Below are positions 1-6,837 of a DNA stretch of 17,323 nucleotides, piece after piece (within the stretch, counting starts at the first letter, position 1; every line of letters begins with the position of its first letter). The position numbers and the translations under genes were made by a program. The DNA is from Flavobacteriales bacterium UBA7382 (lineage in GTDB: Bacteria; Bacteroidota; Bacteroidia; Flavobacteriales_D; Sanyastnellaceae): assembly GCA_002469765.1 (NCBI GenBank), contig DKNS01000003.1, positions 28,179 to 45,501 of the forward strand, in the 5' to 3' direction. Below the pieces are notes generated by a model. The model was not told where the DNA came from. It was given only the letters and a program-made list of their open reading frames with translations, and ran no database searches.

Positions 1-1
1 G

Positions 2-46
2 CGAAGCTACAGGGGGCCTGTGTCGCTGTTCACCAATGCGATGTGA
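2..46 (+). CDS. 3' tail of an unidentified protein (partial, cut by window edge)
   Basis: Frame 2 reads RSYRGPVSLFTNAM and stops with TGA at 44-46, which would leave 55 bp before pcm. This is the most protein-like of the three plus-strand frames at the edge. Frame 3 is rich in Cys and Arg, and frame 1 runs on into pcm out of frame. Fourteen residues are too few to identify a family, and I do not recognise it. The call rests only on composition and on the plausible spacing to the next start, so it may be wrong. Confidence 0.3.
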   Translation, partial: RSYRGPVSLFTNAM

Positions 47-89
47 AAATTGCACACATGAAGTGCACATCTGCTGCGCTTGGAGGAGG

Positions 90-96
90 TAGTTTG
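90..96 (+). promoter_or_regulatory. possible imperfect -7 promoter element for pcm
   Basis: TAGTTTG lies five bases before the ATG at 102. It is one base shorter than the Bacteroidota -7 consensus TAnnTTTG. It sits at nearly the same distance from the start as the perfect elements at 2139 and 8859, which is why it is listed. A purine-rich GGAGGAGG at 82-89 overlaps the same area and could instead be a ribosome binding site with long spacing (12 nt) to the ATG at 102. Confidence 0.3.
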
Positions 97-101
97 CGCC
101 C

Positions 102-758
102 ATGCAATTGCCGGAGGATACGTACATGCACAAGGGCCAGAGGAGAAAGCTCTTGGAGGAGTTGAAAGGCATGGGCATCCGGGACGAGCGCGTGTTGTCG
201 GCGATGGACGAAGTGCCTCGTCACTTTTTCATGGATTCGGCCTTTTCACAATTCGCCTACTCCAACAAGGCATTCCCAATTGCTGCGGGTCAAACCATCA
301 GCCAGCCCCACACCGTCGCCAAGCAAAGCGAGTTGCTTGACGCCCAACCGGGGGCTTCCATCCTGGAAATTGGGACCGGGAGTGGGTACCAGTGTGCCGT
401 GCTTTGCGCCTTGGGGTACAAGGTTCACAGCATTGAGCGGCAGAAGGCTTTGTTTGATGCCGTAGGTCCCTTGTTGAAAGCCATGGGCTGGAAGCCATCT
501 TTGTATTATGGCGACGGATACAAGGGCAAACCCGTATTTGCCCCCTTTGACCGCATCATCATCACATGCGGCGCACCCGACGTGCCTCAAGCGTTGTTGG
601 GGCAATTGAAATTGGGCGGGCGCATGGTCATTCCGGTTGGAGGAGGAGAGACTCAGCGGATGTGGACCATTGACCGAATCAGTGAGCGGGAGTTCACCAA
701 GAAAGACCACGGCACGGCCGCCTTCGTGCCCATGCTGGCTGCCCGTGCCCGCGACTGA
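102..758 (+). CDS. pcm: Protein-L-isoaspartate O-methyltransferase
   Basis: The enzyme transfers a methyl group from S-adenosylmethionine to isoaspartyl residues in damaged proteins and so starts their repair; it acts in the cytoplasm. The 218-residue protein has the family hallmarks in order: VPRHFF near residue 40, the substrate-site segment AFPIAAGQTISQPHTVA (about 59-75), the SAM-binding glycine loop LEIGTGSGYQ (about 89-98), and the conserved FDRIIITCGAP strand followed by QLKLGGRMVIPVG. Length is typical. The ATG at 102 is preferred because homologues of this group begin just before a D-x-Y-x-H-K-G segment, here EDTYMHKG. The ATG at 126 has a good GGAGGAT upstream and is the alternative, but it would remove that segment. 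The gene appears to be its own unit and converges with the yciO-like gene, whose stop is 12 bp away. Confidence 0.95.
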   Translation: MQLPEDTYMHKGQRRKLLEELKGMGIRDERVLSAMDEVPRHFFMDSAFSQFAYSNKAFPIAAGQTISQPHTVAKQSELLDAQPGASILEIGTGSGYQCAVLCALGYKVHSIERQKALFDAVGPLLKAMGWKPSLYYGDGYKGKPVFAPFDRIIITCGAPDVPQALLGQLKLGGRMVIPVGGGETQRMWTIDRISEREFTKKDHGTAAFVPMLAARARD

Positions 759-770
759 CCGCAGACTTCG

Positions 771-1439
771 TTAGAACAATCCGTCCACGGGCCCCAAACC
801 TTGGCGTATCAATTCAGGTTCACCGCTTGTGCAATCAAGGACAGTGGAGGCTTCCAATTGTCCAATCCCACCGTCGATGACGAGGTCGACCATACGTCCG
901 TGGCGTTCGCAAATGAGCTCGGGGTCCGTGGTGTATTCCAGCACCTCGTCTTCATCGTGCACGCTGCTCACCACCAAGGGCGTTCCGATTTCTCTGAGCA
1001 AGTGAAGCGCAACAGGGTGGTCGGGCACGCGGATGCCAATGGTCTTTTTCCGGCTTCGGTAAAGCTTCGGGACTTCGCTGCTCGCTGGAAGGATGAAGGT
1101 GTACGGTCCAGGCAGGGCACGCTTCATCACCTTGAACAGGGGATTGCTCAGGTGCTGGGCGTACTTGCTCAGGTCACTCAAATCGGCGCAGAGCAGGGAA
1201 AACTCAGCTTTCTCAGCTTTGATGCCTTTGGCCCGGGCCAAACGATCAAACGCCTTGGGGCTTCCCAGCTTGGCTGCAAAACTGTAGACGGTGTCTGTGG
1301 GACAAACCACAAGGCCGTCCCGGTTCAGCACACGAAGCACTTCACGCACCTTCCGCGGGTCAGGATTCTGGTCGTGGAGTTTCAGCAGGTCTGCCAAAAC
1401 GCAAGGGGATTCAGCCGTTCGACTTGGCGTGGTCCGCAA
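771..1439 (-). CDS. YrdC/Sua5-superfamily protein of the YciO type (L-threonylcarbamoyladenylate synthase-like)
   Basis: YrdC-fold proteins such as TsaC/Sua5 make threonylcarbamoyl-AMP for the tRNA t6A37 modification; YciO is a paralogue whose role is less certain. The protein has PTDTVY at residues 47-52 (start at 1439), then FSLLCADLSDLSKYA, LPGPYTFILPA and KKTIGIRVPDHP, ending with a VDLVIDGG block. This run resembles E. coli YciO more than TsaC: the usual PTDTVYGL is PTDTVYSF. The ATG at 1439 overlaps the upstream transaldolase by 29 nt. An in-frame TTG at 1397, just past the transaldolase stop, would give a protein beginning LADLLKLHDQNPDPR, close to where homologues start, and is a real alternative. 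Same strand and likely same transcript as transaldolase. Family assignment is firm; the exact reaction is inferred. Confidence 0.85.
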   Translation of the reverse strand: MRTTPSRTAESPCVLADLLKLHDQNPDPRKVREVLRVLNRDGLVVCPTDTVYSFAAKLGSPKAFDRLARAKGIKAEKAEFSLLCADLSDLSKYAQHLSNPLFKVMKRALPGPYTFILPASSEVPKLYRSRKKTIGIRVPDHPVALHLLREIGTPLVVSSVHDEDEVLEYTTDPELICERHGRMVDLVIDGGIGQLEASTVLDCTSGEPELIRQGLGPVDGLF

Positions 1440-2067
1440 GGAACTTGGCCAGACCGATGTCTGTCAAAGGGTGTTTCATCAACCCTTCGATGGCACTCAA
1501 TGGCCCAGTCATCACATCTGCGCCCATCTGCGCGCATTCAATCACGTGCATGGGGCCCCGAACGCTGGCTGCCAGGATCTCTGTGCCGAAGTCGTAGTTG
1601 TCGAAGATGTTGCGGATGTCTTCGATGAGGCCCATGCCGTCAGAGCTGATGTCGTCCAAGCGGCCGATGAATGGGCTCACGTAGGCCGCGCCTGCTTTGG
1701 CGGCCACCAAGGCTTGACCTGGGCTGAAGATCAACGTGCAATTGGTCCGAATGCCGTGGTCGGTGAAGTGGCTGATGGCCTTGATGCCTTCTTGAATCAT
1801 TGGCACCTTCACCACGATGTTTTCATGGAGCGCTGCGAGGGTTTCACCTTCGCGAACCATGCCTTCAAAATCCGTGGAAATCACTTCTGCGCTCACGTCT
1901 CCATCCACGATGTCGCAAATCGACTTGTAGTGAGCCTTGACCGCGTCGTCGCCTGAAATGCCTTCTTTGGCCATGAGGGAGGGGTTGGTGGTCACTCCGT
2001 CAAGAATGCCCAAGGCTTGGGCTTCGCGGATTTGGTCAAGGTTGGCGGTGTCGATGAAGAACTTCAT
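1411..2067 (-). CDS. tal: Transaldolase (small TalC/FSA-family type)
   Basis: This pentose-phosphate enzyme moves a dihydroxyacetone unit between sedoheptulose 7-phosphate and glyceraldehyde 3-phosphate. At 218 residues it belongs to the short single-domain subfamily (MipB/TalC) rather than the roughly 320-residue TalB type. It opens MKFFIDTANLDQIREA, followed by GVTTNPSLMAKEG (24-36). The Schiff-base lysine is K87 in NIVVKVPM. Glu61 (SAEV) and the Phe in NCTLIFSPGQA are the residues typical of true transaldolases. Fructose-6-phosphate aldolases have Gln and Tyr at those places, so transaldolase is preferred. The ATG at 2067 follows a 26-nt pyrimidine-rich leader with no Shine-Dalgarno sequence and a TACTTTTG promoter element. 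First gene of a two-gene minus-strand unit with the YciO-like gene. Confidence 0.95.
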   Translation of the reverse strand: MKFFIDTANLDQIREAQALGILDGVTTNPSLMAKEGISGDDAVKAHYKSICDIVDGDVSAEVISTDFEGMVREGETLAALHENIVVKVPMIQEGIKAISHFTDHGIRTNCTLIFSPGQALVAAKAGAAYVSPFIGRLDDISSDGMGLIEDIRNIFDNYDFGTEILAASVRGPMHVIECAQMGADVMTGPLSAIEGLMKHPLTDIGLAKFLADHAKSNG

Positions 2068-2093
2068 GGAGAAAAGGTTGGGCGGTTTGCAGG

Positions 2094-2101
2094 CAAAAGT
2101 A
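2094..2101 (-). promoter_or_regulatory. Bacteroidota -7 promoter element for tal
   Basis: On the minus strand this reads TACTTTTG, a perfect match to TAnnTTTG. It ends 26 bases before the tal ATG. I see no clear TTTG (-33) element at the usual distance. It lies back to back with the plus-strand element at 2139, so the 83-bp gap holds a divergent promoter pair. Confidence 0.6.
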
Positions 2102-2138
2102 GGCCAAACCTGAGCGCATACATCCTCCCTCGAGCCCC

Positions 2139-2146
2139 TACCTTTG
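2139..2146 (+). promoter_or_regulatory. Bacteroidota -7 promoter element, four bases before a GTG start
   Basis: TACCTTTG matches TAnnTTTG exactly. Only CGGT separates it from the GTG at 2151. In Bacteroidota transcription begins a few bases after this element, so the mRNA should begin at or within a few bases of the start codon (leaderless). No convincing -33 TTTG is visible upstream. Confidence 0.6.
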
Positions 2147-2150
2147 CGGT

Positions 2151-3032
2151 GTGAAACGCGGATTTTGGATGTTGTGGGCTGCTGCCCTTCTGGGCTGCGA
2201 TGTGTCGCACTGGGATCCGGGTGCGCCAGAGGTGCTTGAAGTGTCTTCGTACACCCTGACCACCACTCCGGAGCAAGGCACGAATTCCCACCGTGTGGAA
2301 GAGGTTTGGATCTATGGCGCCGCGGACGTTCTAGGGGTGTATCCTTTGCCGGCGACCATCGCCCTTCCCCAAGGTTCCCCTCAAATGGTCACTTTGGTGC
2401 CGGGCATTCGAGCCAACGGGGTGGCCGCCACCCGCCGCCCGTACCGTTACTATGACGTCACCACGGTGAGCCTCGACGGCGATCCTGCCACGGTGGAATC
2501 TGTCGATTTTGGCGGGGGCTACGTGGACCACATTGGGCTCACCACCAAAGTCATCCTCGCGGAAGATTTCGAGTCGGCCAACCGGTTTTTGGCGGGGTCC
2601 AACAGCAACGCTGAGGTGATCCGACAAACTGAGCCTCTCCAGGTGTTCGAGGGGACAGCTTCAGGGTACATCAAGTTGGACAGCGCCCACACACAGCTCA
2701 ACGCAGCCACAAGCGAGCAGTTTTACAACCTCCCCCGGGACCGAGAGGTTTACCTCGAGTTCAACTACAAATGCGACGTAGGATTCTTGGTGGGCCTGGA
2801 CGTGTTGGGCGGTAGCCAGGCAGGTCGTTTGCCCATTCTCGGCCTCAACCCGACCTGCGACGAGGAAGGGATTTGCGAGTGGAACAAGATGTACTTGGAT
2901 TTGTACCCTGCCTTGTCCACCATGCAGGACGCTGCGGCGTTTGAAATTGCGCTGAACGCCAGCATTCCTGCAGACGGCAGCGAGGGCAACATCTGGTTGG
3001 ACAACTTCAAATTTGTGCACTTTGCCGATTGA
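2151..3032 (+). CDS. Conserved Bacteroidota lipoprotein of unknown function
   Basis: The 293-residue protein begins MKRGFWMLWAAALLGC: a short positive N-terminus, a hydrophobic stretch, and a lipobox with Cys16 as the probable lipidated residue, so it is predicted to be anchored in the envelope. The mature part begins with a small beta-rich region in which a compact domain (about 45-100) carries a VWIYGAADVLGVYPLPATIAL segment. From memory this resembles Bacteroidota lipoproteins that lack an assigned function. The C-terminal half (about 135-293) reads like a carbohydrate-binding jelly-roll fold (LAEDFES..., EVYLEFNYKCDVGF..., ending IWLDNFKFVHF), but that is inference. Cys residues at about 204, 232 and 238 could form disulfides. 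The start is GTG. Its 3' end overlaps the sugar-phosphate transferase start by 20 nt, so the two are probably translated together. Confidence 0.75.
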   Translation: MKRGFWMLWAAALLGCDVSHWDPGAPEVLEVSSYTLTTTPEQGTNSHRVEEVWIYGAADVLGVYPLPATIALPQGSPQMVTLVPGIRANGVAATRRPYRYYDVTTVSLDGDPATVESVDFGGGYVDHIGLTTKVILAEDFESANRFLAGSNSNAEVIRQTEPLQVFEGTASGYIKLDSAHTQLNAATSEQFYNLPRDREVYLEFNYKCDVGFLVGLDVLGGSQAGRLPILGLNPTCDEEGICEWNKMYLDLYPALSTMQDAAAFEIALNASIPADGSEGNIWLDNFKFVHFAD

Positions 3033-4431
3033 TCGCACGCCTCATGCCAAGCCTTGGACGCCATGGACCTGGCGGTATCTGGTGACCGACGCATTGGCTT
3101 CGGCGCTGGCTTGGGCCGTTCTGTTCACGTTTCGGAAGGCGGTGGTCGAGCCGAGGCGTTTTGGGATGGAGATCGACATCACTCCGGATGAGAATTTCTT
3201 AAAAGCCATGGTGGTGGTCCCACTTTTTTGGGTGGGGTTGCATGCGTGCATGGGGATGTATTTGGACGTGCGTCAACGCCACCGTGGGTTGGAGGTTCGA
3301 CAGTCCTTTCGGTCGGCAGCTTTGGGTGGTGTCCTGTTGTTCTTCCTGCTTCTGTTGGACGACGTGACCCGCACTCATGTGGACCATTACGAGACATTGG
3401 GTGTATGGATGGGGACACACCTGACACTGATTCTGGGCGCTCGCTGGTGTTGGACATCGCGTGTGGTGAGAAACGTCCAGGGTGGCAAATGGGCTTATTC
3501 CACTTTGGTCGTGGGGGACAAAGCTGGAAACGAGGCCTTTCTGAAAGACGTCTCACGGACGCCAGGGAAGTTGGGGTGGAACGTGGTGGCTACGTGGACG
3601 CTTGAAGACCTCGGGGCGGGATTGAAGTCGCTGGAGTCGTGGCTGGACACTCATCCTGTGGACCGCGCGGTATTGACCACGCGAGTGGGAGACGATCCTT
3701 CGACTTTGGGTTGGATTGCACTCTTGGAGGGAAGAGGAGTGGACATTCTGGTGGTGCCTGGTGCCCTCGATTACATGGCCGGGACGGTTCGTTCGTCCAA
3801 TTTGTTTGGGGTGCCACTGGTCAATTTGAGCAAGCCAGGGCTGACTGCGGGCATGCGCGTGGTCAAGCGTGGGTTGGACGTGTCCCTCAGTGCCTTGGCC
3901 CTGTTGGCCCTGTCGCCTTTGTTGGCAGGGGTGGCGCTGGCGATTCGCAGGAGTTCGTCAGGTCCGGTGTTCTACAAGCAGGAGCGCTTGGGTTTGCATG
4001 GGAAGCCTTTTAGGATTGTAAAATTTCGCACCATGGTGGTGGATGCGGAGGGGGTGAAGCCGCGACTGAGTTCGGAAAATGACCCCAGAATCACTGCGGT
4101 GGGTAAAAAATTACGCCAGACCCGAATCGACGAGCTGCCTCAGTTTTGGAACGTGTTGAAAGGAGACATGTCGATGGTGGGCCCGCGTCCTGAACGGGCC
4201 TTTTTTACAGACCAAATTGTCCGCCACAGTCCGCATTTTTTGCGACTTCAGCAAGTTCGACCGGGAATCACATCTTGGGGGCAGGTCAAATATGGCTACG
4301 CGGAGAATGTGGATCAAATGAGGCAGCGCCTGCGGTACGACATCATGTACCTCGAAAACATCTCGTTGTTGTTGGACTTGAAGATCCTGCTTTACACCGT
4401 CCGCACCGTGGTTCGAAGGGAGGGTAAGTGA
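3013..4431 (+). CDS. Polyprenyl-phosphate sugar-1-phosphate transferase (WcaJ/WbaP-like exopolysaccharide priming enzyme)
   Basis: It is an inner-membrane enzyme that loads the first sugar phosphate from a nucleotide sugar onto undecaprenyl phosphate, priming exopolysaccharide or O-antigen repeat units. The N-terminal part has four likely membrane segments (about 24-42, 66-83, 102-118, 131-146). A soluble middle region with a Rossmann-like start (STLVVGDKAGN, about 163) follows. The C-terminal catalytic domain (about 282-472) holds a fifth membrane helix (289-312), GPVFYKQERLG (317-327), KFRTM (337-341), RIDELPQFWNVLKGDMS (371-387), VGPRP (389-393) and RPGIT (416-420), the standard bacterial sugar transferase signature. 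The start is TTG: 3013 or 3022 are the only upstream choices that keep the conserved KPWTPWTWRYLVTDALASA segment, and no in-frame ATG exists near. The sugar cannot be told from sequence. The nearby lipoprotein and OmpA-like gene suggest an envelope setting. Confidence 0.92.
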   Translation: MCTLPIDRTPHAKPWTPWTWRYLVTDALASALAWAVLFTFRKAVVEPRRFGMEIDITPDENFLKAMVVVPLFWVGLHACMGMYLDVRQRHRGLEVRQSFRSAALGGVLLFFLLLLDDVTRTHVDHYETLGVWMGTHLTLILGARWCWTSRVVRNVQGGKWAYSTLVVGDKAGNEAFLKDVSRTPGKLGWNVVATWTLEDLGAGLKSLESWLDTHPVDRAVLTTRVGDDPSTLGWIALLEGRGVDILVVPGALDYMAGTVRSSNLFGVPLVNLSKPGLTAGMRVVKRGLDVSLSALALLALSPLLAGVALAIRRSSSGPVFYKQERLGLHGKPFRIVKFRTMVVDAEGVKPRLSSENDPRITAVGKKLRQTRIDELPQFWNVLKGDMSMVGPRPERAFFTDQIVRHSPHFLRLQQVRPGITSWGQVKYGYAENVDQMRQRLRYDIMYLENISLLLDLKILLYTVRTVVRREGK

Positions 4432-4459
4432 TTTACATAAAATTCACGAAATTGCAGGC

Positions 4460-5689
4460 ATGGAGACCATGCCATCGGCGCAGCGTGCCCCGCGACGTGC
4501 CCGACGCATCCTGGGGCTTTTGGCCCTTGCAGGATGGTCCTGGCTTGCGCATGGCCAATCCTCCAAGCCCGGCTGGGTCGCCCAAGACCAAAAAGAGGGC
4601 ACCCTTGTCGTCAATTATTACGCCAGTGCGCCGGACCCTGAATTGGAGCAACTTCGTGCACTCACCGTCGACGCGTTGGGGGTCTATTTGCGGGGACAAA
4701 TTCTCTTGACAGACACTGATCTGGGTTGGGCTGAGTCTGTGCGTTCTGTTTCGCGCGACATGGACCGCATTGTGTCTGACATGTTGCGGATTCGGTCGTT
4801 CGCAGGGACCGACAAGTTCCAGGGTTTTTCGCCCCAGGTGTCTGACTTGCTCTTGGACTTTGAAGAACTGGACCCGCGCGATGCAGAGCGTTTTCGGACG
4901 GGGCAGCCACGAAGCTTCGAAGAGAACCTCTACGTCCTGGTGGAACAGCGTATTCAAGAAATCCTGCTCCAAGCGGGTGTGGAGCTTGGGCGCTTCGTCA
5001 ACCGAGGACTGCTCCAAAAAATCGGCACGATCGAACAGAGCGTCTCTGAGGACAGCTTCGAAGAATGGATGGAGCTTGGGGTGAACCAAGAGTTGAAGCC
5101 GTTGGAGCTGAATTTCTCACTCGAATCCATGTCGCTCCTGGACGGCGATGAGGATGGAGACTGGGACGACCTTGTGACCCCGGATTCCCCATCCACCGGG
5201 GGACTCGAGGAGATGATGCTTCGTGTGTTGGATTTGCTTGAAAACCAAAACGAGAGGCTCGCCAAGCTGGAGAACCGGTCCTCTGGCGCCAGGGATTGGG
5301 CAGAGCGGGCTTGGACTCCTTCGCGCACAACGCCCGCGGCGGATTCGGAATTGCGGACCTTGAATTTGCCGGAATCGTTCAGTGTGCAGTTTTACGAGGG
5401 AAGCACCCGGTTGACGTTGGCTGCGCAGTTGCAGTTGAACGAAGTCGTCGAGGTGATGGGCATGCACGAGCGTTTGCGCGTGGTGTGCACAGGCCACGCC
5501 GATGTGAAAGGCGACCGAGCTGCCAATTTAGCCTTGTCGAAACGTCGCTCAGAAGCTGCACGGGCCCACCTCTTGGAAAGCGGCGTCGCCTCGACACGTG
5601 TTGTGCTCAACTACTTCGGGGAAGAACGTGCCCAGAATCGAGGTGCCTTGGACAGGCGGGTGGAGGTGGCGTTCTTTGTGGAAGAATGA
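4460..5689 (+). CDS. Exported OmpA-domain protein with an uncharacterised N-terminal region
   Basis: The protein of 409 residues starts with a signal peptide: a run rich in Arg (RAPRRARR, 9-16), a hydrophobic core GLLALAGWSWLA, and probable cleavage near AHG-Q (30-33). Residues 303-409 form an OmpA C-terminal domain, the type that binds peptidoglycan. Its GHAD (345-348) and LSKRRSEAARAHL match the family's conserved Asp and Arg region, and GALDRRVEVAF closes it. Between the two lie about 270 residues with no recognisable domain and no outer-membrane beta-barrel pattern: a mostly helical region, a very acidic linker DGDEDGDWDD (228-237), then a short probable coiled coil (249-272). It likely sits in the periplasm tethering something to the cell wall (inference). 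The start at 4460 is used; ATG 4469 is possible. It follows the transferase after 28 bp and overlaps the FAH gene by 4 nt. Confidence 0.8.
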   Translation: METMPSAQRAPRRARRILGLLALAGWSWLAHGQSSKPGWVAQDQKEGTLVVNYYASAPDPELEQLRALTVDALGVYLRGQILLTDTDLGWAESVRSVSRDMDRIVSDMLRIRSFAGTDKFQGFSPQVSDLLLDFEELDPRDAERFRTGQPRSFEENLYVLVEQRIQEILLQAGVELGRFVNRGLLQKIGTIEQSVSEDSFEEWMELGVNQELKPLELNFSLESMSLLDGDEDGDWDDLVTPDSPSTGGLEEMMLRVLDLLENQNERLAKLENRSSGARDWAERAWTPSRTTPAADSELRTLNLPESFSVQFYEGSTRLTLAAQLQLNEVVEVMGMHERLRVVCTGHADVKGDRAANLALSKRRSEAARAHLLESGVASTRVVLNYFGEERAQNRGALDRRVEVAFFVEE

Positions 5690-6300
5690 AGATCATCTGC
5701 ATCGGACGCAACTACGCGCAGCACGCCAAGGAACTTGGAAACCCAGTGCCATCCAAGCCCGTGGTGTTTCTGAAACCGCAAAGCGCCATTCTCAGTCACA
5801 AGCACCCCTTCTACATTCCTACGTGGACCCAAGAGGTGCATCACGAGATCGAATTGGTGGTCAAGATCAACCGCATTGGGAAGACCATTTCAGAACACCA
5901 CGCCCATCGCTACTACGACGAAGTGGGGTTGGGCATCGATTTCACCGCCCGCGACATTCAAGCTGAATTGAAGTCGAAGGGCCATCCTTGGGAACGGGCC
6001 AAAGCATTCGACGGATCCGCTGTGGTGGGTGGCTTTGTGCCGCTGGCGGAATTGGGGAAGCCCGTGAACGACTTGGCGTTCACCTTGCAGAACCACGATC
6101 AAGTGGTTCAGTCGGGGGAGACGTCGGCCATGTTGTTCTCGGTGGATCGGTTGATCGCCGAAGTGTCCACATTCATGACGCTGAAAATGGGGGATCTTCT
6201 GTTCACAGGAACACCCGAAGGGGTGGCTGCAGTGCAACCGGGAGACCGTCTCACAGGCCGCTTGGAAGGCCGCGAGTTGTTTGCCGTCAACATCAAATGA
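5686..6300 (+). CDS. Fumarylacetoacetate hydrolase (FAH) family protein, acylpyruvase-like
   Basis: FAH-fold enzymes use a divalent metal to cleave C-C bonds in acylpyruvates or to decarboxylate oxaloacetate. This one is 204 residues, the compact form seen in YcgM-type acylpyruvases. Metal ligands are clear: Glu54 and Glu56 in HHEIEL and Asp85 in GLGIDFTARD. Other hallmarks are IGRNYAQHAKELG at 6-18, KPVVFLKPQSA at 24-34, WERAKAFDGSAVVGGF at 102-117, and LMTLKMGD-like TLKMGDLLFTGTPEGV near the C-terminus. The substrate cannot be fixed from sequence, and general acylpyruvate hydrolase or oxaloacetate decarboxylase are both possible. The ATG at 5686 forms an ATGA overlap with the OmpA-domain gene stop, and its own stop overlaps the shikimate kinase start in the same way, so all three are probably cotranscribed and coupled. 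Confidence 0.9.
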   Translation: MKIICIGRNYAQHAKELGNPVPSKPVVFLKPQSAILSHKHPFYIPTWTQEVHHEIELVVKINRIGKTISEHHAHRYYDEVGLGIDFTARDIQAELKSKGHPWERAKAFDGSAVVGGFVPLAELGKPVNDLAFTLQNHDQVVQSGETSAMLFSVDRLIAEVSTFMTLKMGDLLFTGTPEGVAAVQPGDRLTGRLEGRELFAVNIK

Positions 6301-6836
6301 CCCGAGGCATGCACCTTTCACTGATAGGCTTCATGGGCAGCGGCAAAACAACCGTCGGCCGAGCCATGGCCGAGCGGCTGGGCCGTCCCTTCCAAGACAT
6401 CGATGCCGAGGTGGAGCGCATGCTTGGCATGTCCATCCCACAGGTGTTCTCAAAGCTTGGCGAGTCCGCCTTTCGGGAGGCGGAACAGGACGCCTTGAGC
6501 GACGCGTTGCGCTCCAATGAGCCGATTGTGTTGGCGACGGGCGGAGGAACACCCTGCGCCGACGGGGCGATGGAGTGGATGCGCCGCAAGTCGCTTGTGG
6601 TCGCCTTATTGCCCCCCCTCGAGGTGTTGTTGCCAAGGCTCGAGTCCTCGTTGGACACCCGTCCCTTGTTGAAGGGGAAAACGGACCAGGCGCTGGCGAA
6701 ACACGTCCAAAGGATGATGTTGACTCGGGCTGCATGCTATGGACAAGCCGACATCACGTGGAAACAGGGGGATTGGACAGACGTCCTCTTGGACGACGCC
6801 TTGGCTCAGGTGCGCTGGAGGCTCGAAGGGACTTGA
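6297..6836 (+). CDS. aroK: Shikimate kinase
   Basis: It phosphorylates shikimate at the 3-hydroxyl with ATP, the fifth step of the shikimate pathway to chorismate; cytoplasmic. The 179-residue protein has Walker A GFMGSGKT (11-18), the DID motif (34-36) whose second Asp contacts shikimate and magnesium, Arg60 in AFREAEQDAL, the glycine loop ATGGGTP (80-86) and a lid arginine in TRPLL (121-125). Length is normal for a stand-alone kinase. ATG 6297 overlaps the FAH stop (ATGA). ATG 6309, preceded by CGAGGC, would give MHLSLIGFMGSGKTT and is equally compatible with homologues. It is the last gene of the rightward run and ends one base from the end of the oppositely oriented pyrR-like gene. The dehydratase step of the same pathway (aroQ) is encoded 5.1 kb downstream in another unit. 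Confidence 0.95.
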   Translation: MTRGMHLSLIGFMGSGKTTVGRAMAERLGRPFQDIDAEVERMLGMSIPQVFSKLGESAFREAEQDALSDALRSNEPIVLATGGGTPCADGAMEWMRRKSLVVALLPPLEVLLPRLESSLDTRPLLKGKTDQALAKHVQRMMLTRAACYGQADITWKQGDWTDVLLDDALAQVRWRLEGT

Positions 6837-6837
6837 C

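Noticed and set aside
30..224. Minus-strand ORF (64 aa) overlapping the start of pcm
   Set aside because: Antisense to pcm, with no promoter element or homology visible.
801..1628. Long plus-strand ORF (275 aa) over the yciO-like gene and the end of tal
   Set aside because: It is antisense to two clearly identified genes and its translation has no family-like blocks.
4432..4459. AT-rich 28-bp gap tested as a promoter or terminator
   Set aside because: No TAnnTTTG, no stable hairpin followed by a T run; best read as a short spacer within an operon.
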